Positions 29,391 through 43,460 of a stretch of DNA of 64,000 nucleotides are shown piece by piece (position 1 is the first letter of the stretch; each line of letters begins with the position of its first letter). Location of the stretch: contig CM056741.1 in assembly GCA_029851415.1 (NCBI GenBank), positions 62,300,282-62,364,281 of the forward strand, written 5' to 3'. The notes beneath the pieces are model-generated. The model was not told where the DNA came from, ran no database searches, and saw only the letters and a program-made list of their open reading frames with translations. Source of the stretch: Eretmocerus hayati (taxonomy: Eukaryota; Arthropoda; Insecta; Hymenoptera; Aphelinidae). The translations under genes and the position numbers were made by a program.

Positions 29391-31282
29391 CTTTGTTCGT
29401 GCGATTTTTTGCTACTGAAGCTTCAGTCCTTGTACGAAGGGGCCCTAGTTGATGAATTTGTGAGCATACATTCGCAAATATGGTACCATAACATCAATTT
29501 TTTACGAGTTGAGTAAAAGAAGTCAATGAGTTAATTTATAAAACACTGTTTCCGTTCATGGTTAGCAAGATGTGAAACTGAAGCAATTTACCATCCAATT
29601 TTGGATCCTTTGTTAATGAAGGAGTGGAAACTTGAGAAATTCCATGAGAGAAAAAGCACTATTCCTCGTCTTTTGCTTGGCAAATAGGAATTCTCAAAAT
29701 TGTACTTTCAAAGAGATTCAGCTCTCGCTTTCCATTACACTCAATTACTCTCGAGTCGTTCCAAGAAAAAGATTTCCAACTCACTTCAGAATCTCTAGAT
29801 GCATACAAAACCAGGGTAATCGCCTTTCAAGCAATTAACAATAATACATTGTGATTGTTATGAAGCTTCACGACGTGATAACTTCTTATCTGTATCCTCC
29901 AAACAACTCTTCAATAACTCAGAGGAGCTGAGCTCGTATCCATTTACGGATACACAAACAATGGTAGGAAATTCCACCACTCGAAAACGGTGCAATCTAC
30001 TGAGCGGTAGCGCAAGAGCTGCTTCCCGTATATACTATAAGCTTTTACTACTTGACGTTCTACGGGGTCACGCCACCCGTGCGCGCAAGTAGAACGAGTC
30101 CGTGTGCGGGCAGACGTTGTGCAGTATGACTCTTGGTGTTACGCATCCGGACCCTCGAGTTTCTGTTGTCCCCGTTGGTATAATACGCCATGGGATACTT
30201 TGTTCTTGTTCTTGCTCTCGACCCTTTGCAAGGTTACACGCCAAAACTGTTATTACCCACTACTTATTAGGACTCTATTCTGCCCCGCGATAGACACCAT
30301 CGTTGTTTCTCAATTGTTTTTTGAATGGGGGCTGGGGTGAAGTTTCAGTGAGAGCAAGACTTTTCCCATGGCAGAGAGTTCTAATAGTCATGAGACTACG
30401 CTGGAAACGAGTGTCTTGGAATTTGTTTGTTTCAATTTACTTCTGAAGAGTCTTGAAGATTTTGGGTAAACCGGAGCACACATAACCTTACATTTGGGAA
30501 AAGGAGAATAATTTGGTTTCAATTGTCAGTCGGATACCGTTTTTTATTTAGTGAAATCAACCAATTATGACTTACACAATCTTCCACTATAAAACACAAC
30601 TCACACCACCTGCCTAACCTCTTATCGTGGAACTAGAGAACTTCATCACTAAGATGCAATCAATCACGTTTACGTTGTTTTCCATTCTCAGTTCATGTCA
30701 GCGCATCAATCATTCTATTTCAAAGCTAAGTATATAAAACATCCAATGCTATGAATATAGCGTCTTGGGGCTATTAGAGGGGTCTGTTATTGATATAAAA
30801 GCCCTAAAGGCACGTTACGTTAAGATACTAGAAATTTAGCTTATTATGAGCAGGCTCAAGTTCACTCCAGAAAATGCTCAGAATGTTACTTCCAGGCATA
30901 TACCTTTGAGTTTTGACCCATCTATTTTCGGGCTATTTTAAATAATTTTCTCTCAACTTTGATTCGAAAACGAAGGAAATGCGCAATTGAGAGGTTAAAA
31001 TGAAGATTTCTTGTTGATTCTGTGCGCATTTGAAGATATATCGCGAAATTAGTCAAATTTCGCTGATAGCATCTTGAAAGTCGGTTTGGACGCATCCCAG
31101 CCAGCCCTCTGAAACTATTGACATCGTGTTGAACAAGCCGCACACGTAGGAGAAAATGGCCAAAATACACTCCTGGCCCACTGGAAGGATACATTACCAC
31201 TACAATCGAATTATGAAACGAGAAAAAAGGCTAAAAACGCCGTTTTTTGGAAAATTAGTTTCCTGCAATTTGAAGAAATCTG
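29391..31282. other. Flanking DNA; GC-richer patch near 30070-30340
   Basis: I recognise no gene. The stretch 30070-30340 is locally GC-rich and carries two overlapping short frames on the plus strand (63 and 78 codons). It could be part of a host promoter or first exon, but neither product is recognisable. Confidence 0.35.
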
Positions 31283-31530
31283 AAGCCCGTATTGTAAATT
31301 TGATGTTAAAATTTCCCAGCATAGGTTTCGCTCTGTCATGTAAAATTTGTTGCAGTTTGCCGAAGTGGTTTGCTGTAATTACATTGCCGATGGAGTTTGC
31401 CGTAAAGAATACGACAAAACGCGTCGGTGAGGCACAGTAACAGCGGCAAATTCTACTGGTTACCGACAGAGCGCCACGTATGCTGGCAAGATTAGCCGTA
31501 AATTTTACCGTCAAATTTACAATACGGGCC
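31283..31530. repeat. MITE-like inverted repeat
   Basis: GCCCGTATTGTAAATTTGATGTTAAAATT at the left recurs as the complement at 31500-31530 (TTTTACCGTCAAATTTACAATACGGGC). Further inward matches run over about 100 bp. No coding capacity. The 187-codon minus-strand frame that spans it is an artefact of the palindrome. Confidence 0.7.
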
Positions 31531-34500
31531 CTGACGTGTAGGGCATGACATAGGTTGCATTTCAATTCTACGGTGGAAAATACATATGAAACCATATTCT
31601 GTCTAGGAGGACCACAAAGAACCTTGCATATCTTAGAAAATAAGTAAAAACTATTCCAATCCACATCATGTATTATTTCAAATGGCAACTTGATGCTGAT
31701 TGCACTGCAGTAATACCGTGCCCTTACATAATTTAATCCCCCCCCCCCACGATTACTTTGCATGTCTGATGAGATCCTTCTATGCTTACACAGTTCTGCG
31801 AATTGAATCCAGAATCATAATTATCGCAATCACCGAGAGTGTCGCCCAAATTGCATTACCCCACGACACCAGGTCACTCCCCTTACAGATATCTACATTC
31901 AACATCTCAACCTCTCCATCCTTCCTCTCAAAATTACTGTATACCCTGAAACTCGCAGCACGCTATCAATTAAGACCGCAGATTGAGAGCTCGCATGCTT
32001 CAAAACTCTTAGAAAAAAAAAACTTTCAGCGTCGTCTATATCTTCGTCGGTTTGATGAGGTCACTTGAAGGGTGATATTCAGTTTGGCTGCATGTTGCAC
32101 ATGCAGGAATTCGATCGGCACAATCAAAGCATGGCTGACTTATATTCACAGCGTAAAGGCATGGTATCACAGCACGACATTGATTAAACCGTCGATAAAG
32201 TTAATAACTTCATAGGAAAGACAGAGATAGAGATAGAGAAGGGGGTGTACTCGACTTATCGGACACGACGGATCAAACGCTCGCTCTAAACTCGAACAAA
32301 ACGCTGCGACGCAAAATTCAGCTGCTGGCAAAGCTATGTCATGGACGAACGACATTGCGAAGCTTTATAGGGCTGAATTCTACCTAGTTCTATGTAGTAC
32401 AGCAGCTCGTTTCGTGAAAATCATAAATCAAGCGGATCACCAAAGAGCGCGCTTGGAAACGGAGTCGTTATTCCCTGACGTCGCTGTTTCTATTTCCCAC
32501 CCTGACGTCTGGACTGAAGCGCGCGTCCACGTCCAAAGTGGAATTTCGATTTCGAGCTGTCTGCGCTAATTGCCGGCACTGCAAAAAGAGGGTAAGGAGC
32601 TTTTAGAAGGCGTGTTTGGAACGAGATAAATTTATATAGATGTATGGGTGTGTAAGTAGTGTATATAGGTTGAAAGGCGTATAATACGGTCGACAAATGA
32701 AGGGCCTGGGGTAGAAAGAAATGCTCGTCTCGGAGCGAGATCGAGTTACGAGGCATTTATGCGGAGGTAATATACCGTAGAGCAATTTCTGCTAACGTTG
32801 GCTGTCAGTTATTGGGAGCAGTTATTCATTGCTGGTGATTTCAGTCTTACGCTGATACGAAGCAATTCACCTTCTTTTCCTCTTGTTTCAGAGAGATATC
32901 ATATCTAACCTTTCATCGACAATCGGATCTATAATTCATGAATGTGAACGTTGTCTCCAAATACAAGAAATTCATTATCTTTGCGAGAAATTTTACCATA
33001 ATGTTCAATAAATTTACGGACTTATAGATTTATTTGGCACTATCCCAAGATATTTCTAGATAATCTGGGAAGTTGATGGCCAAATTGACAAGGACGATCA
33101 TCTAAATTCATTGCACGACTAATTGCCCGCATGAGAAATGAAACATCCTTGATCTCCCACTCTTCTTACCAACTGCTCTGACTTCTCATTTTTTGTTCCG
33201 GCTAATCAATGACGTCTCAAAACTCAATGTCTCTATTTGATGTCGTGTACTTTTGGAAGTGAAAAATCGACAATCCGATAATGAAACATCCTTTCAATAT
33301 TAAAATACCGTGAGATCGTTCCGCTCACGGACGAATATGATTTAGAAAAATTTGAGGACGCAGTGATAGAAAAATGGTGAAAAATTTTACCATCACAAAC
33401 TCGGTGGTTCAGAACCCACTTTAAACTTTAGGTCCAGTGGAGATATAAAATTTACCCTCCATACACTTTGCCTCAATAAAAAAGAAGTGTCGGAGATGAA
33501 TTTCTCGTACTATGGGAAATCCAGCTTGCGCATAGGAGCTCTGAGCACCTTCTGCAGCAGTACCTGATATATTCCAGGTATTTGTTGGTGTTAAAATCAA
33601 CCTGGTGTTGAAATCAAAATTAAAATGGAATCAAAGTAAAATCGTCCTGAAGAGAAAAAAATCGTAATGTCTCAGCCTTCAGTCTGTTCTAGCGTGAAAA
33701 TGTACCATAAATTCATCACCAATCTTCAATTCGATTTCCACTTAATAGTCAGCATGTCTGCAAAACGATTACAATCAAAGGAAATTCATCAAACATTCCT
33801 TTGATTGTCAAAAACAACGTTATCCTACCATCTCTGATCTCAATTTCAGCCAAGGGCAGCAATCCCATTCAATCAGAAACCTCTTGATTGAGGTGAATCT
33901 TAACGAGTACGATATTCAGATGCAAATATCTCCTCCTTCCCCACGGCATGTCTCACTCTGGTACTTGCCTCCAAGTCAACAGCAAAGTTTGACCAGGTAG
34001 CGATCTGCATATAAGAGGAGCACTTTCAAGTAGTTGCCCACAATCTCAAGAACACTCAAGACTCTTGCTAAAACGCAAAACACGTCGAAATTGGCTTTCC
34101 CTCTGCCCCCATTTCCGATTACCCAACCCTTCAACAGCATCCACCTCCTTTTCTTCTTCTTCACTCCGTCACGTCTTTGCAAACCGTTACTAAAGGACTA
34201 CCTAAAGAAGTACTAGTGAACCCATTCAGTTAGGGTAACACTGTTGATTTGACGTGGGTTGTCTCAAGCTTTGTAAGCTTTCGAAGCTTTCCAATGGCTA
34301 CAACAACGTAGACAGGTTTGTACATATAGAACAGACTCAACTTTCGCATCGCTTGGCATTCAGTCGTGCGAAGAAGGTAAGAGCGACGGCCGGTGTAGTG
34401 GTGGCTCGGTGGCGTTGGCTTTGGGTTATGCAAATATGCGAAACTGCAGAGCGGACGGAATTTCTGCGGACTTTCTCATATAGATATGAAGCCAAGGGTT

Positions 34501-35360
34501 AGATAAAGGTACAAAGGTAGGTTCTATTGCGAAGCGACCAGACGGACCGACGCTTATGTTTACACGGAAACCGGAATAAGTCTGAATAAGAGAGCGACGA
34601 TGGAGATGGTAATACAGGTCTCATATCTAGTTCTGTAATATAAAGGTCTTCTCTTTTCTCCCTGTAAGGTAGGAATTAGCGAGGTATTCAGGAAGCTTAA
34701 AGTAGTGTATACCCATCCCTGAAAGTGCAGGGAAAATATTGAGTAACATAAGAGGAAAATGGAATGGGGAAGGTAGATTTGCATTCTGCTGGGTGAGCGA
34801 GTTTCTAGAGATTCGACGGGGATGCAAGCTCGGATGCCCGCGCAAATTCGCCGGAATGATGATATTGAATTCGTTCTGCTGTGCATAATGCGATTTCTCC
34901 TTTCTGAGTTTGGCTGAGTTGGAAATTCCACGTACCCATATTGATGATCGCATGCAGATGTAGGAATAATCAAGCTTACCGTTTTTGTTATGCCGGAACC
35001 GTTTTCCAAGTCGAGGAATTTTCAATCTTGAAGAATTGGTATTCGATATTTGGTTGGATGATCTTGGTAGTCCGCGATGAATGGAAAGAGTGAGTAGGAA
35101 AAGAGATGCGAAATATTTTATGGATTCAAATTGTAATAATCTGTTAGAATCTAATGCTACTCATAGACCGTGTATTTCATTCAATTGTGATTCAGATTAA
35201 ATGCCAGTCTAAAATGTTTCCGTCTGGATCCCGCGATTTGGATTGCCTAAGTAGAAGGAGCGAAGTGTAATGGGTGGCCGTATGGGTCATGTGTGGGTCG
35301 ATGAAAGAATGGGTTTGTGGTCGGTTGGATGGATGGTCTGGTAGAATCCGATGTAAGCTT
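31531..35360. other. Flanking DNA without recognised gene
   Basis: Several short frames of up to 149 codons occur on both strands (for example near 34560-35025), overlapping one another and without recognisable motifs. CG-rich patches occur near 32260-32560. I see no supported gene or RNA. Confidence 0.4.
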
Positions 35361-35670
35361 ACAAGGAGAGTCCAAGGGGTTCGGGAGCTGGATCTGTCTG
35401 AAACCCTGGGAATCATCTCCTTTTGGCACCAAAAAATGATACCCAAAGCCGCAGAGTCTAACGCTCAAACGTTTCCGAGCTACAGGTTACATCCCATGCA
35501 TTGCGGTATATCTATATATGTCAAATAACGGTATATATAGATAAACTTTAACGCTTGAACGCTTGAGCGTTAGACTCTGCGGATTTGGGTATCATCTTTT
35601 GGTGCCAAAAGGAGATGATTCCCAGGGTTTCACACAGATCCAGCTCCCGAACCCCTTGAACTCTCCTTGT
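35361..35670. repeat. ACAAGGAG-ended MITE, copy 1
   Basis: 310 bp. It begins ACAAGGAGAGTCCAAGGGG and ends with the complement (CCCCTTGAACTCTCCTTGT). The arms are roughly 130 bp and include GGAATCATCTCCTTTTGGCACC and its complement, with a loop near 35500-35545. A second, diverged copy lies at 46309-46645. Confidence 0.8.
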
Positions 35671-35689
35671 CAGTCTAATACAGTCTAGT

Positions 35690-36230
35690 TTGGCCAAGTT
35701 TGGTCTAGTTCGGTCTAGTACAGTCCTAGTACGGTACTTGTACCGCTAGGACGGCACTGTTAGCGTACTAGTACTGTACTATGATATTTGTACTAATACC
35801 TTACTGAAACTGCCGTACTAGTATGGTCCAAGAGCGTTTCGGTCTCGTTCGGTATGGTCCGATATAGTTAGATCTAACATGGTCTAGTCCGGTTAATTAC
35901 GGTCTAGTTCACCACTAGTGTGGTCGTAGTACGGTACTTGTATTGCTAGGACTACTTCAGTACCGCTAGGACCACACTTTGAGCGCACAAGTGCCCTAGT
36001 ACTACTGTACTATCATTTCCGTACTAACACTGTACTAGAATTACCGTGCTAGTATAGTCTGAGTGCGGTCTAGTCCGGACTAATTTGATCTAGTTCGGTC
36101 TGGTTCAGTCTAGTTCAGTCTAGTTCAGTCTAGTTTGGTTTAATGCGGTCTACTTCAGTCTAGTTAGGTCTAATTCAATCTAGCTTGGTCTGCTTCGGTC
36201 TCATTCGACCAGATCTGGCAAAAGTATATC
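35690..36230. repeat. Degenerate GGTCTAGTTC minisatellite with internal duplication
   Basis: The stretch is built from variants of GGTCTAGTTC/GGTCTAGTAC. A longer unit beginning TAGTACGGTACTTGTA and containing CTAGTACTGTACTATGAT-like sequence appears twice, at about 35722-35850 and 35935-36060. It is non-coding, immediately next to the MITE. Confidence 0.75.
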
Positions 36231-39200
36231 CTGTCGTGTCCGTGTTAGTTATGGATTAATGGTCAGTTAAACTGACTGAGTTTGACTTTTCAAATTACTG
36301 ATTGACAGTGCGCCATCTTTCAGAACTTCATAAAAAATGTCTCTCCAATATCATGAATCAATCATTACCCTTCATTTTACAAATATCATTTTAGAGCTGC
36401 GAAGGCATTTCAGGAGCCTCAGACTCATCAAGAATATTTACAAGCTGAACCACCAGTAGCGAGAAGCAATAACGCTACCAATAATTGAATGTGGGATGAA
36501 ATTTTGGTGAACAAACTCAAGTTAACGGGTTCAATGTCAGAGTTTGCAAGATATAACAATTGATGGAATATCGCGTACTTGATGTAAACTTATCTCGGCA
36601 CTTTGGATCACCAAATGTTTTCGAGTGTCTAATTTTCCTTGTTGATATTCATGCATGACTCAATTGTCGACTCATATTCCCAATGCTAGAGTTACAAGAC
36701 TATTCATTGATGATGGGCACGTGCGGAAAATCAACAAATATTCTCGGTTGGTTCAATTGTCCAGAAATCATCGATTTGTCTGACGAGGAAATCAGTTGAG
36801 TACAACAAATTTCTTGTCTTTTGTATTGGCGTGCGTGCTATTTCTCGAGACGGAATGTGAAGATAAACTCATGAACGAAGACAAACTGTCGAGACAGAAA
36901 GTTCAAGAGTTTCGAGTCATTCGCAATATCCAGCCACAACCCAATCTTCAGAGATTGGGTTGTGGCTCCAACTCTCAAAATCACTATACGATATTTTCGC
37001 ATACTTATTTTTTTACGTCTCATCTACGGTAAACGATTCTTTCTCTTAGAAGGCAAAACGAAAAAATATCTCAATTTTGTTGGATAATAATGCTTTAACA
37101 TGACAATCAATCGCACATTTCAACAAGAGTGAATGTAAATCTACCCAATCCATGAATATTGACATCTAAGATCCGTAGAGTGAAGAACAATCCATTCACT
37201 TTTCCTTCTTTTGTATTGAACTTTTCAAATGATACAAAACAGATCGTTCAACTATCTCGTGCACTCGATGTAATAAATGATAATTGGGACTACCAACAAA
37301 GATGGCTACTACAACGATTCTACATCTTGTCCTTTGTGGTTCTTGTTACTGAAACGATGCGAATGGGAAGACAAACGAAATGCGAGAGAGTCCAGCGAAC
37401 CGTCTAAACTTCCGGTTGGGCTAATTCGATAAATGGCCGGTAGCAAAGTCCCACGACGGGAACTCGGTAAAGGAGCAGAATGGTGAGAGGGTTAACTGTT
37501 GCAGGCCACCTAGAATGGAAATTACAAAGTCTTCGAAGCCATTCATTTAATGTCGAAATCGAATCTTGTTTAAATTGGCGCACTGATTCTTTCAAATTGC
37601 TTGCACAAGAGATTACTTCTTTGTACCCAATCGATTCTACATAATTTGTGATAGCATCATTCTCAACCTGATCAACATCAATTTTTTTGTGAATATATCT
37701 GATATTGAAGAAAATATTATCTAGTTCAGTGATATGAGATTGACGTTTTTCAACCGATAAAATTCTCTATTTATCGCTCAATTTAACGTGGTGAGATAAA
37801 GTCCATTCTCAGAAGAGATACAGAAGTTTTCATTAACCTTTGTTACGTTGCTCACGTTCACCATGAATTTCTCAAGCTCCAAGGTATTTGATTGAAACCG
37901 TAGACTCGCTCGTCTGCAAGTGGGATTTGAATTTTACAAAAGCGGTTGATTCTACGACCTCACCGCACATACGTTGCTGGGTTTCCACCTCGCTATAGGA
38001 GATTCGAGAATTCGAGATTCTCAACTGAAATATCCTCTCTCATTGGTTGGCCCTTTGTACCGGTCTATTTCTCTTCCCTCTCGTATCCTATACTTTCTCC
38101 CTCTCTCTCTCTCTATTTGGATCATTCTCTCCTCTCCTGTTTTGTGCTTTCAACTCACACACAGACACTCTCGAAGCCCCTGCCTCCTCTATTACTCCTC
38201 ATCCCTTTTCATCAAATGCTTCCGAGCTTTGCTCTTCAAAGTTGGCTGGATTAAAATTTCACGAACGTTCTGGCGAGAAATTTTCATTAACTTTGGTTTC
38301 ACGTATTTCGTTTTATATACTCCTCATCCCTTGCTGTGTTTCATACTTTTCTGATTTCCTGTTTCGTTGGCTGTTCATGAGAAAAATTCTGAAAGGATTC
38401 GAAAAAAACTCGATTTTTTAAATTTTTTCTTCATCGTCTAAAAGTATCTCTCGAGTGTTGATTTATACGAGCAATTCGTGTATTCAGACTAATTGGAATG
38501 AAAAATAGTGGTTTCAGTATATCATGGTTATATGAAAATTCTACGGCTCGGACTGCTCACTCTGCCAGTGATCAATCTCATAAAATATCATATTCGAAAT
38601 CAAAGAGTATTACTCTCTGACTCGTTATCTCATTGATTTATAACCATACCAATTTCGCTCGTTTGTCGTAATATTTCATCAAACGGAACAATGAGCTTAT
38701 CCTCTTGCAATCATTGACTTTTCAGAAAATATTGCCCCGACCGACAACTCTTTTATCACAAAATTCCATACACTGAGCTTTTCGTATCCAAGCTGCGATG
38801 CAAAACAAGCTAAATAAATCGCTCGCCACATCGATTGATTTCATATAGTCATATATATGTATATCATATCTGAATAAATACACAGGCAGCCAATACTGCA
38901 TCCAAAATCAACAAAACGAGCGCATCGTTAAAATTGTTCATTTCACCCAATAGTAACCCGTCAGTGAATCGTAGATCCATCGTGCAATTTCACATATTGA
39001 GCTCTCGCTTTCTGTCTCTCAATATTTTCAAAAGTTCTCAACAGGATATACGCAGGGTCAAAGGACATATAGGAAAAATGAAAAATGGAGAATTCTTGTC
39101 AACTTTTACAAGCTGAGCCATCATTCTTGCATGCAAAACTGGCCTGTTATATTTACGAGTTTTACTATCGAATGTAAAAAAAAAAACGTAAAGGATATAT

Positions 39201-42169
39201 TTGTCCTCGGCCCTTTTATAACCGAAGCACAGATCAAACGCACGCTCGCATACTCACATAGAATATCCGATCACAACTGCACACTTGCATCGAAAGATAG
39301 AGATATACGCTTTGGCAAAAGTGCGCGTGCCTGTGAATATCAGGGCTCGCAAAGGTAAAATCCGTACATGGAAAGCGTAAAATCGGTACGATATTCGAAA
39401 ATCAAACGATTCGATTTATAAAGCCGATACTTGCTTCGTGCTCTTGATACTCTATAGTACCGCTGAGGTGTGCAAAATTTTTTTTGCATACTAGCGATGC
39501 GTACACCATTGAATTACGCTTCGAATTATAATTTTGCTTGTGTAAGAATACATTTGTGTATGTATGTATGTATGGGTGTAAACAAAGTAAAGCGATCGGT
39601 ACGACCAATAATAATGTGTGCAGCGAATCGCAACGAGCTTGTTTTACGACATTGCTTTTGTATATATAAGCGAGTCGTGCGATCGCATACAATGGAGAAA
39701 GTAGATGTACATGGGCGGGTGCTCGAAAAACGGGCGCGAGATGTTTTTGCAATTTGCAAGCGGTACGTGCAATCATGATATCGCTACGTGAATATCTTTG
39801 CTGCGTGCTATTTATGCAAACTTCGATATTGCGCGAGTATTGGTGGGTCAGTGGCTGTCGATTTCGTTCTGGTTCAAGCCCTTCAAATGAAATAATCCCT
39901 TGCAAGCTCGAGAATACTTTTCTAGGTATTTGATTGAATTTATTTGAATTACTTCAGAACGTTGCGGTTTGTGGATGTTTTGCCGAAAATACCGAAAACT
40001 TCGACCTTATGGGCAGTTTTGAGTAGGTTGGCGTATTTTTCTCTGCCATCAAGAAATACCAAAAGATACACTATACTGCTTTGAGGGAGCTCAATTAGAA
40101 TTCGGACGGACTCTCTATATTGGAAAAAAATTATCGAAAGAAACGCAAAACTATCCCTAATGTAAATTTTTCATTTTGGTCTCGTCGAATGTTGTTGAGT
40201 TCTACTAGCTGCTCAAATTCCCAGAGGAATCCCAATTTTGATGATTATAACGATTATGAATATTCACAAGAAAGTGATTATGATATGTGAAAATCACGAA
40301 TTCGTTGAAAACAAAATCACAAATGGATTTCGATGAAAAGACTGATCTGAATCACAGCGATAGAATTCTCGGAAGTGCATCTGAAAAATTCAACCTCTTT
40401 TGAAAGTTATTGAGATTTTCTCACTAAAGTATTAACCTCTGTTCCAAAACTCCGAGAAATAGCTCAAAGGTACGTGGACTCTACATCCCCATGCATCTCA
40501 TTTGTATTCTGAAGCAAGCGAGACGTTCCACGAAAAGCATTCACGCCAAGCCTGATAAAGTTGCAAATTTTCTCTCAAGCTCGTCCGTCGGTTTGAAACG
40601 ACTAGTGTCCACGGGTCCACCCTTTAGATATCTGGCTCTCATTCAAAGAGCTTCACTCGCTTTATACCTACCCGCTCACATGTATCCTATCTATATACAT
40701 GTATATAGATATATCGCACAAGCAAGTTGAGGCACAACCGGAAACGGAATAGGCGATGAGCGACTCTTGCGTCGAGCCGACGTAACGCAGTCTGCATAAT
40801 TCAGCAAGCCCCAGAAAAGCTCGCGGGCGCCAGGCAGAGCACTTTTTCTCGCTTACGGAATGTTGCGCTCACCTGCTTTTTGTCCGACCATGCATCTTTT
40901 TCTCTCCCCCCCCCCACCCTCTCTCTTTCTCTCTCTCTCCTCTTTACCTCTCACGGGTTTGAAGTACGCAAAAGAGCTGCACTGTCACGCGCTCATCTCG
41001 CGGCAAAGTTCATTATACGCCTAATTTTCCATGAGTCTGCAAAAAATTTTCCCGCAACGCTCAAGATTGATAGATGCCGCGTCAGGCTGGTTGATGAGCT
41101 AGCTATAAATCGTGCCACCAATCTACATTTTGTGGCATATAGATTCAAAGTGATTATAATTCAGCATCGTAACCATTGCACAGATTGGAAGTTATGATTT
41201 TAATTTAGAAGAAAGGAAAAAGAAGATTCAATTCAGATTAAAATCGTGGTTTTGGAACTATTGCTACTATGGATTTCTCCATTCGAGAAAGATTTTTCGC
41301 GTAATGTTGTTATTCAATCGTGTCACCTTGCACCAACCGCGTGATCAATTGATTATTCTCCAGAAATTTAATCTTGAAAAATGGTTGAAGAATACATGGA
41401 GAATTTCCCAGGAATCATGATCAGGATTGCAATATCCGAGGCCAATACAATGACTTGAGCTGTGCCAAAAATTTAGAGCTACAAGCGGGAGTAAAAGAAA
41501 CGAGTTGATCGAAACCGTGCTTGTCATATCAATTATGGACCATAACCACAGCCCGATTTTGCCTCGATATAAAGTCAATTTTAATGATGGCAATGACATC
41601 ATACCGTTCATCTTTGATCAATTACGGTGATGATCTGGCTGATGATGATGATTATGATGGTGATTGGGATTAATAACGATGCAGGAATTGAAATCAGAAT
41701 GATTGTTTGAGATTGTTCTGCAAAGTTAAGCAACACCATTTCGTAAATCATGATTACACAGCCCCCAAAGCAAAGAAAGTGATCTGAATAAGCGGCCTTG
41801 CTCTGTTGTCTCTTTATTTTTGGATCGCTGATTCCGAATCTAATATCGGTTCACACTATTCTCATCGTTTTTTCGAGATATTGGAGGTCAAAATGGATTA
41901 AAAAGTGAAAAATTGCTGAAATTTCACATACGTGGATTTTTTTGGATCACTGAAGACGAATACGAATCTATATTTCATGTACTGGTACACAAACCTAAAA
42001 TATTGACTGTTACTTGAGATTAATGACAAAAATTTCATTTTTTGCTATCAAATTCAGAAAGAGTACAGGATTTCACATACAAATATCATATGTTTTCAAA
42101 ATATTTTAAGTAATTATTCAAAGATCCAAAATGGAGCAAATCAGCCCTTGAGAAGAAGATGACTATCCC
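36231..42169. other. Flanking DNA without recognised gene
   Basis: It contains simple repeats (CT-rich near 38095-38115 and 40905-40940, TGTA near 39555, GAT repeats near 41640-41670) and an inverted pair of CCACAACCCAATCT/AGATTGGGTTGTGG near 36931-36967. The short frames are unconvincing. I see no RNA gene or transposase. Confidence 0.4.
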
Positions 42170-43110
42170 AACTCGCTGGCTTACCAGTCGACCTGCCGAT
42201 CCACTGACCTATTAACCTGATCCACCGATCTCTTTATCTGACACGTAACCCATCCTTCCATCGAGCTGATCACGATGGATCCGCTGACCTGCCACATGAT
42301 CTACCAATCTGCAGACCTGACATGGCCTACTCACCCACCAACCACTCTACCTGTCTCACCTGTCACTAAATCGCATAGCGAGTCAACGAATCAGTAAATG
42401 ATATTCCAGGGTTTGGCAGGTCACTTTTTCAGTGTGCAGATAATAATTGGGTTATGTGGCAGCTCAGTGGGTTAGTAGGCCATAAGATCATATTCCAAAT
42501 CAGCTGGTCGGTGGGTGTGTGGGATGATTTAACAGGTCGACAGGTTGGTGGGTCGTGTGTCAGATTGATAACTTGGTGGGTCAGGAAGTAATCTGGTAAG
42601 CCGACGGGTTATATGATAGATCAGTCAGCCGGTGGGTGTGTTGGTCATCCGGGAGTCTACCAGGTCGACAGGTTAGTGGGTCATGTGTCAGAATCATATG
42701 TTAGTGGAACGTTAAGTGAACAGACAAGTCAGCGGTCTGTACGACCTGGTGGGTCTATCGGTCATCTGAACGGTCAGCAGGTCGACACGTTGGTGGGTCA
42801 TGTATCGGATAAATGGGTCGGTAGGTCGGTAGATCGTCCGGCAATTCGATGGGTCATATGACAGGTCAGAAGGTCTATTGGTCATACGGAAGGTCATCAG
42901 GTTGATGAGTTGGTGGATCACGTTCAAGATGAGGAGGTTGGTGGGTTAGCGGGTCATATGACAAGTCTGAAGGTTGGTGGGTCTACAGGTCACCACCTTG
43001 ACAGACGATGATTCATGTGTCAGATAAAGAGGTTGGCGGATCGGTAGGTCGTACATCAGGCCACTAGGTCAGTGGGTCGGCAGGTCGTTCGGCAGGCCAG
43101 TGAGTTGGGA
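42170..43110. repeat. Degenerate GGTC/GGTGGGT minisatellite with strand switch
   Basis: From about 42420 to 43110 the plus strand is built from variants of CAGGTCGGTGGGTC. From about 42170 to 42370 the same motif is read on the other strand (CCACTGACCT, CCGATCCACTGACC). The whole thus forms a loose inverted arrangement. There is no conserved frame. Confidence 0.75.
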
Positions 43111-43156
43111 TAGTCAGCTCCTCGTCAAGTGCTAACTCGTTCGATTGTGAAATCTC

Positions 43157-43294
43157 GGACAAGCGCTCGGGCACTAGCTTCACGCCGTGTAATGATAAGG
43201 CTCTTCGGTCCCCTGTATCGTAATAGATATTTACGATACGAGGGGAAGTGCCACTTTTTGGCACGGCGTGAAGTTAGCGCCCGAGCGCTTGCGC
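43157..43294. repeat. Foldback hairpin
   Basis: The arms AAGCGCTCGGGCACTAGCTTCACGCCGTG (43161-43189) and its near-complement (43262-43290) enclose a second inner hairpin around CCCCTGTATCGTAA/TTTACGATACGAGGGG (43212-43247). Confidence 0.8.
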
Positions 43295-43388
43295 GAGGGA
43301 GCTAAACGCCGTGCCGACGAGTGGCATATTTTTGCCCCGTGTATCGTACTCTATTTTCTAGCACGTGTGTCCCTATACGTTTTGGAGG

Positions 43389-43460
43389 ATGCGGGGAGGT
43401 ATGGGGGGCAAGCGGGAGGTTCGGGGGGCGGGAGGTTCGGGGGGCGGCAGCCCCCCGACT
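43389..43460. repeat. G-rich tandem repeat with G-quadruplex potential
   Basis: Several runs of 3-6 G occur on the plus strand (GGGGAGG, GGGGGG, GGGAGGTTCGGGGGGC repeated twice). They end in a GGCAG/CCCCCC hairpin near 43445-43456. It lies directly beside the foldback at 43157-43294. Confidence 0.6.

Noticed and set aside
31200..31763. 187-codon minus-strand frame
   Set aside because: It spans a MITE-like inverted repeat and its translation repeats itself in mirrored form. No recognisable motif; an artefact of the palindrome.
34560..35025. Overlapping minus-strand frames of 149 and 132 codons
   Set aside because: Two phases open over the same DNA, no recognised motif and composition like the surroundings.
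37946..38421. Three overlapping plus-strand frames of 102-126 codons
   Set aside because: CT-rich DNA gives long frames rich in Leu/Ser/Phe in all three phases; no evidence of coding.
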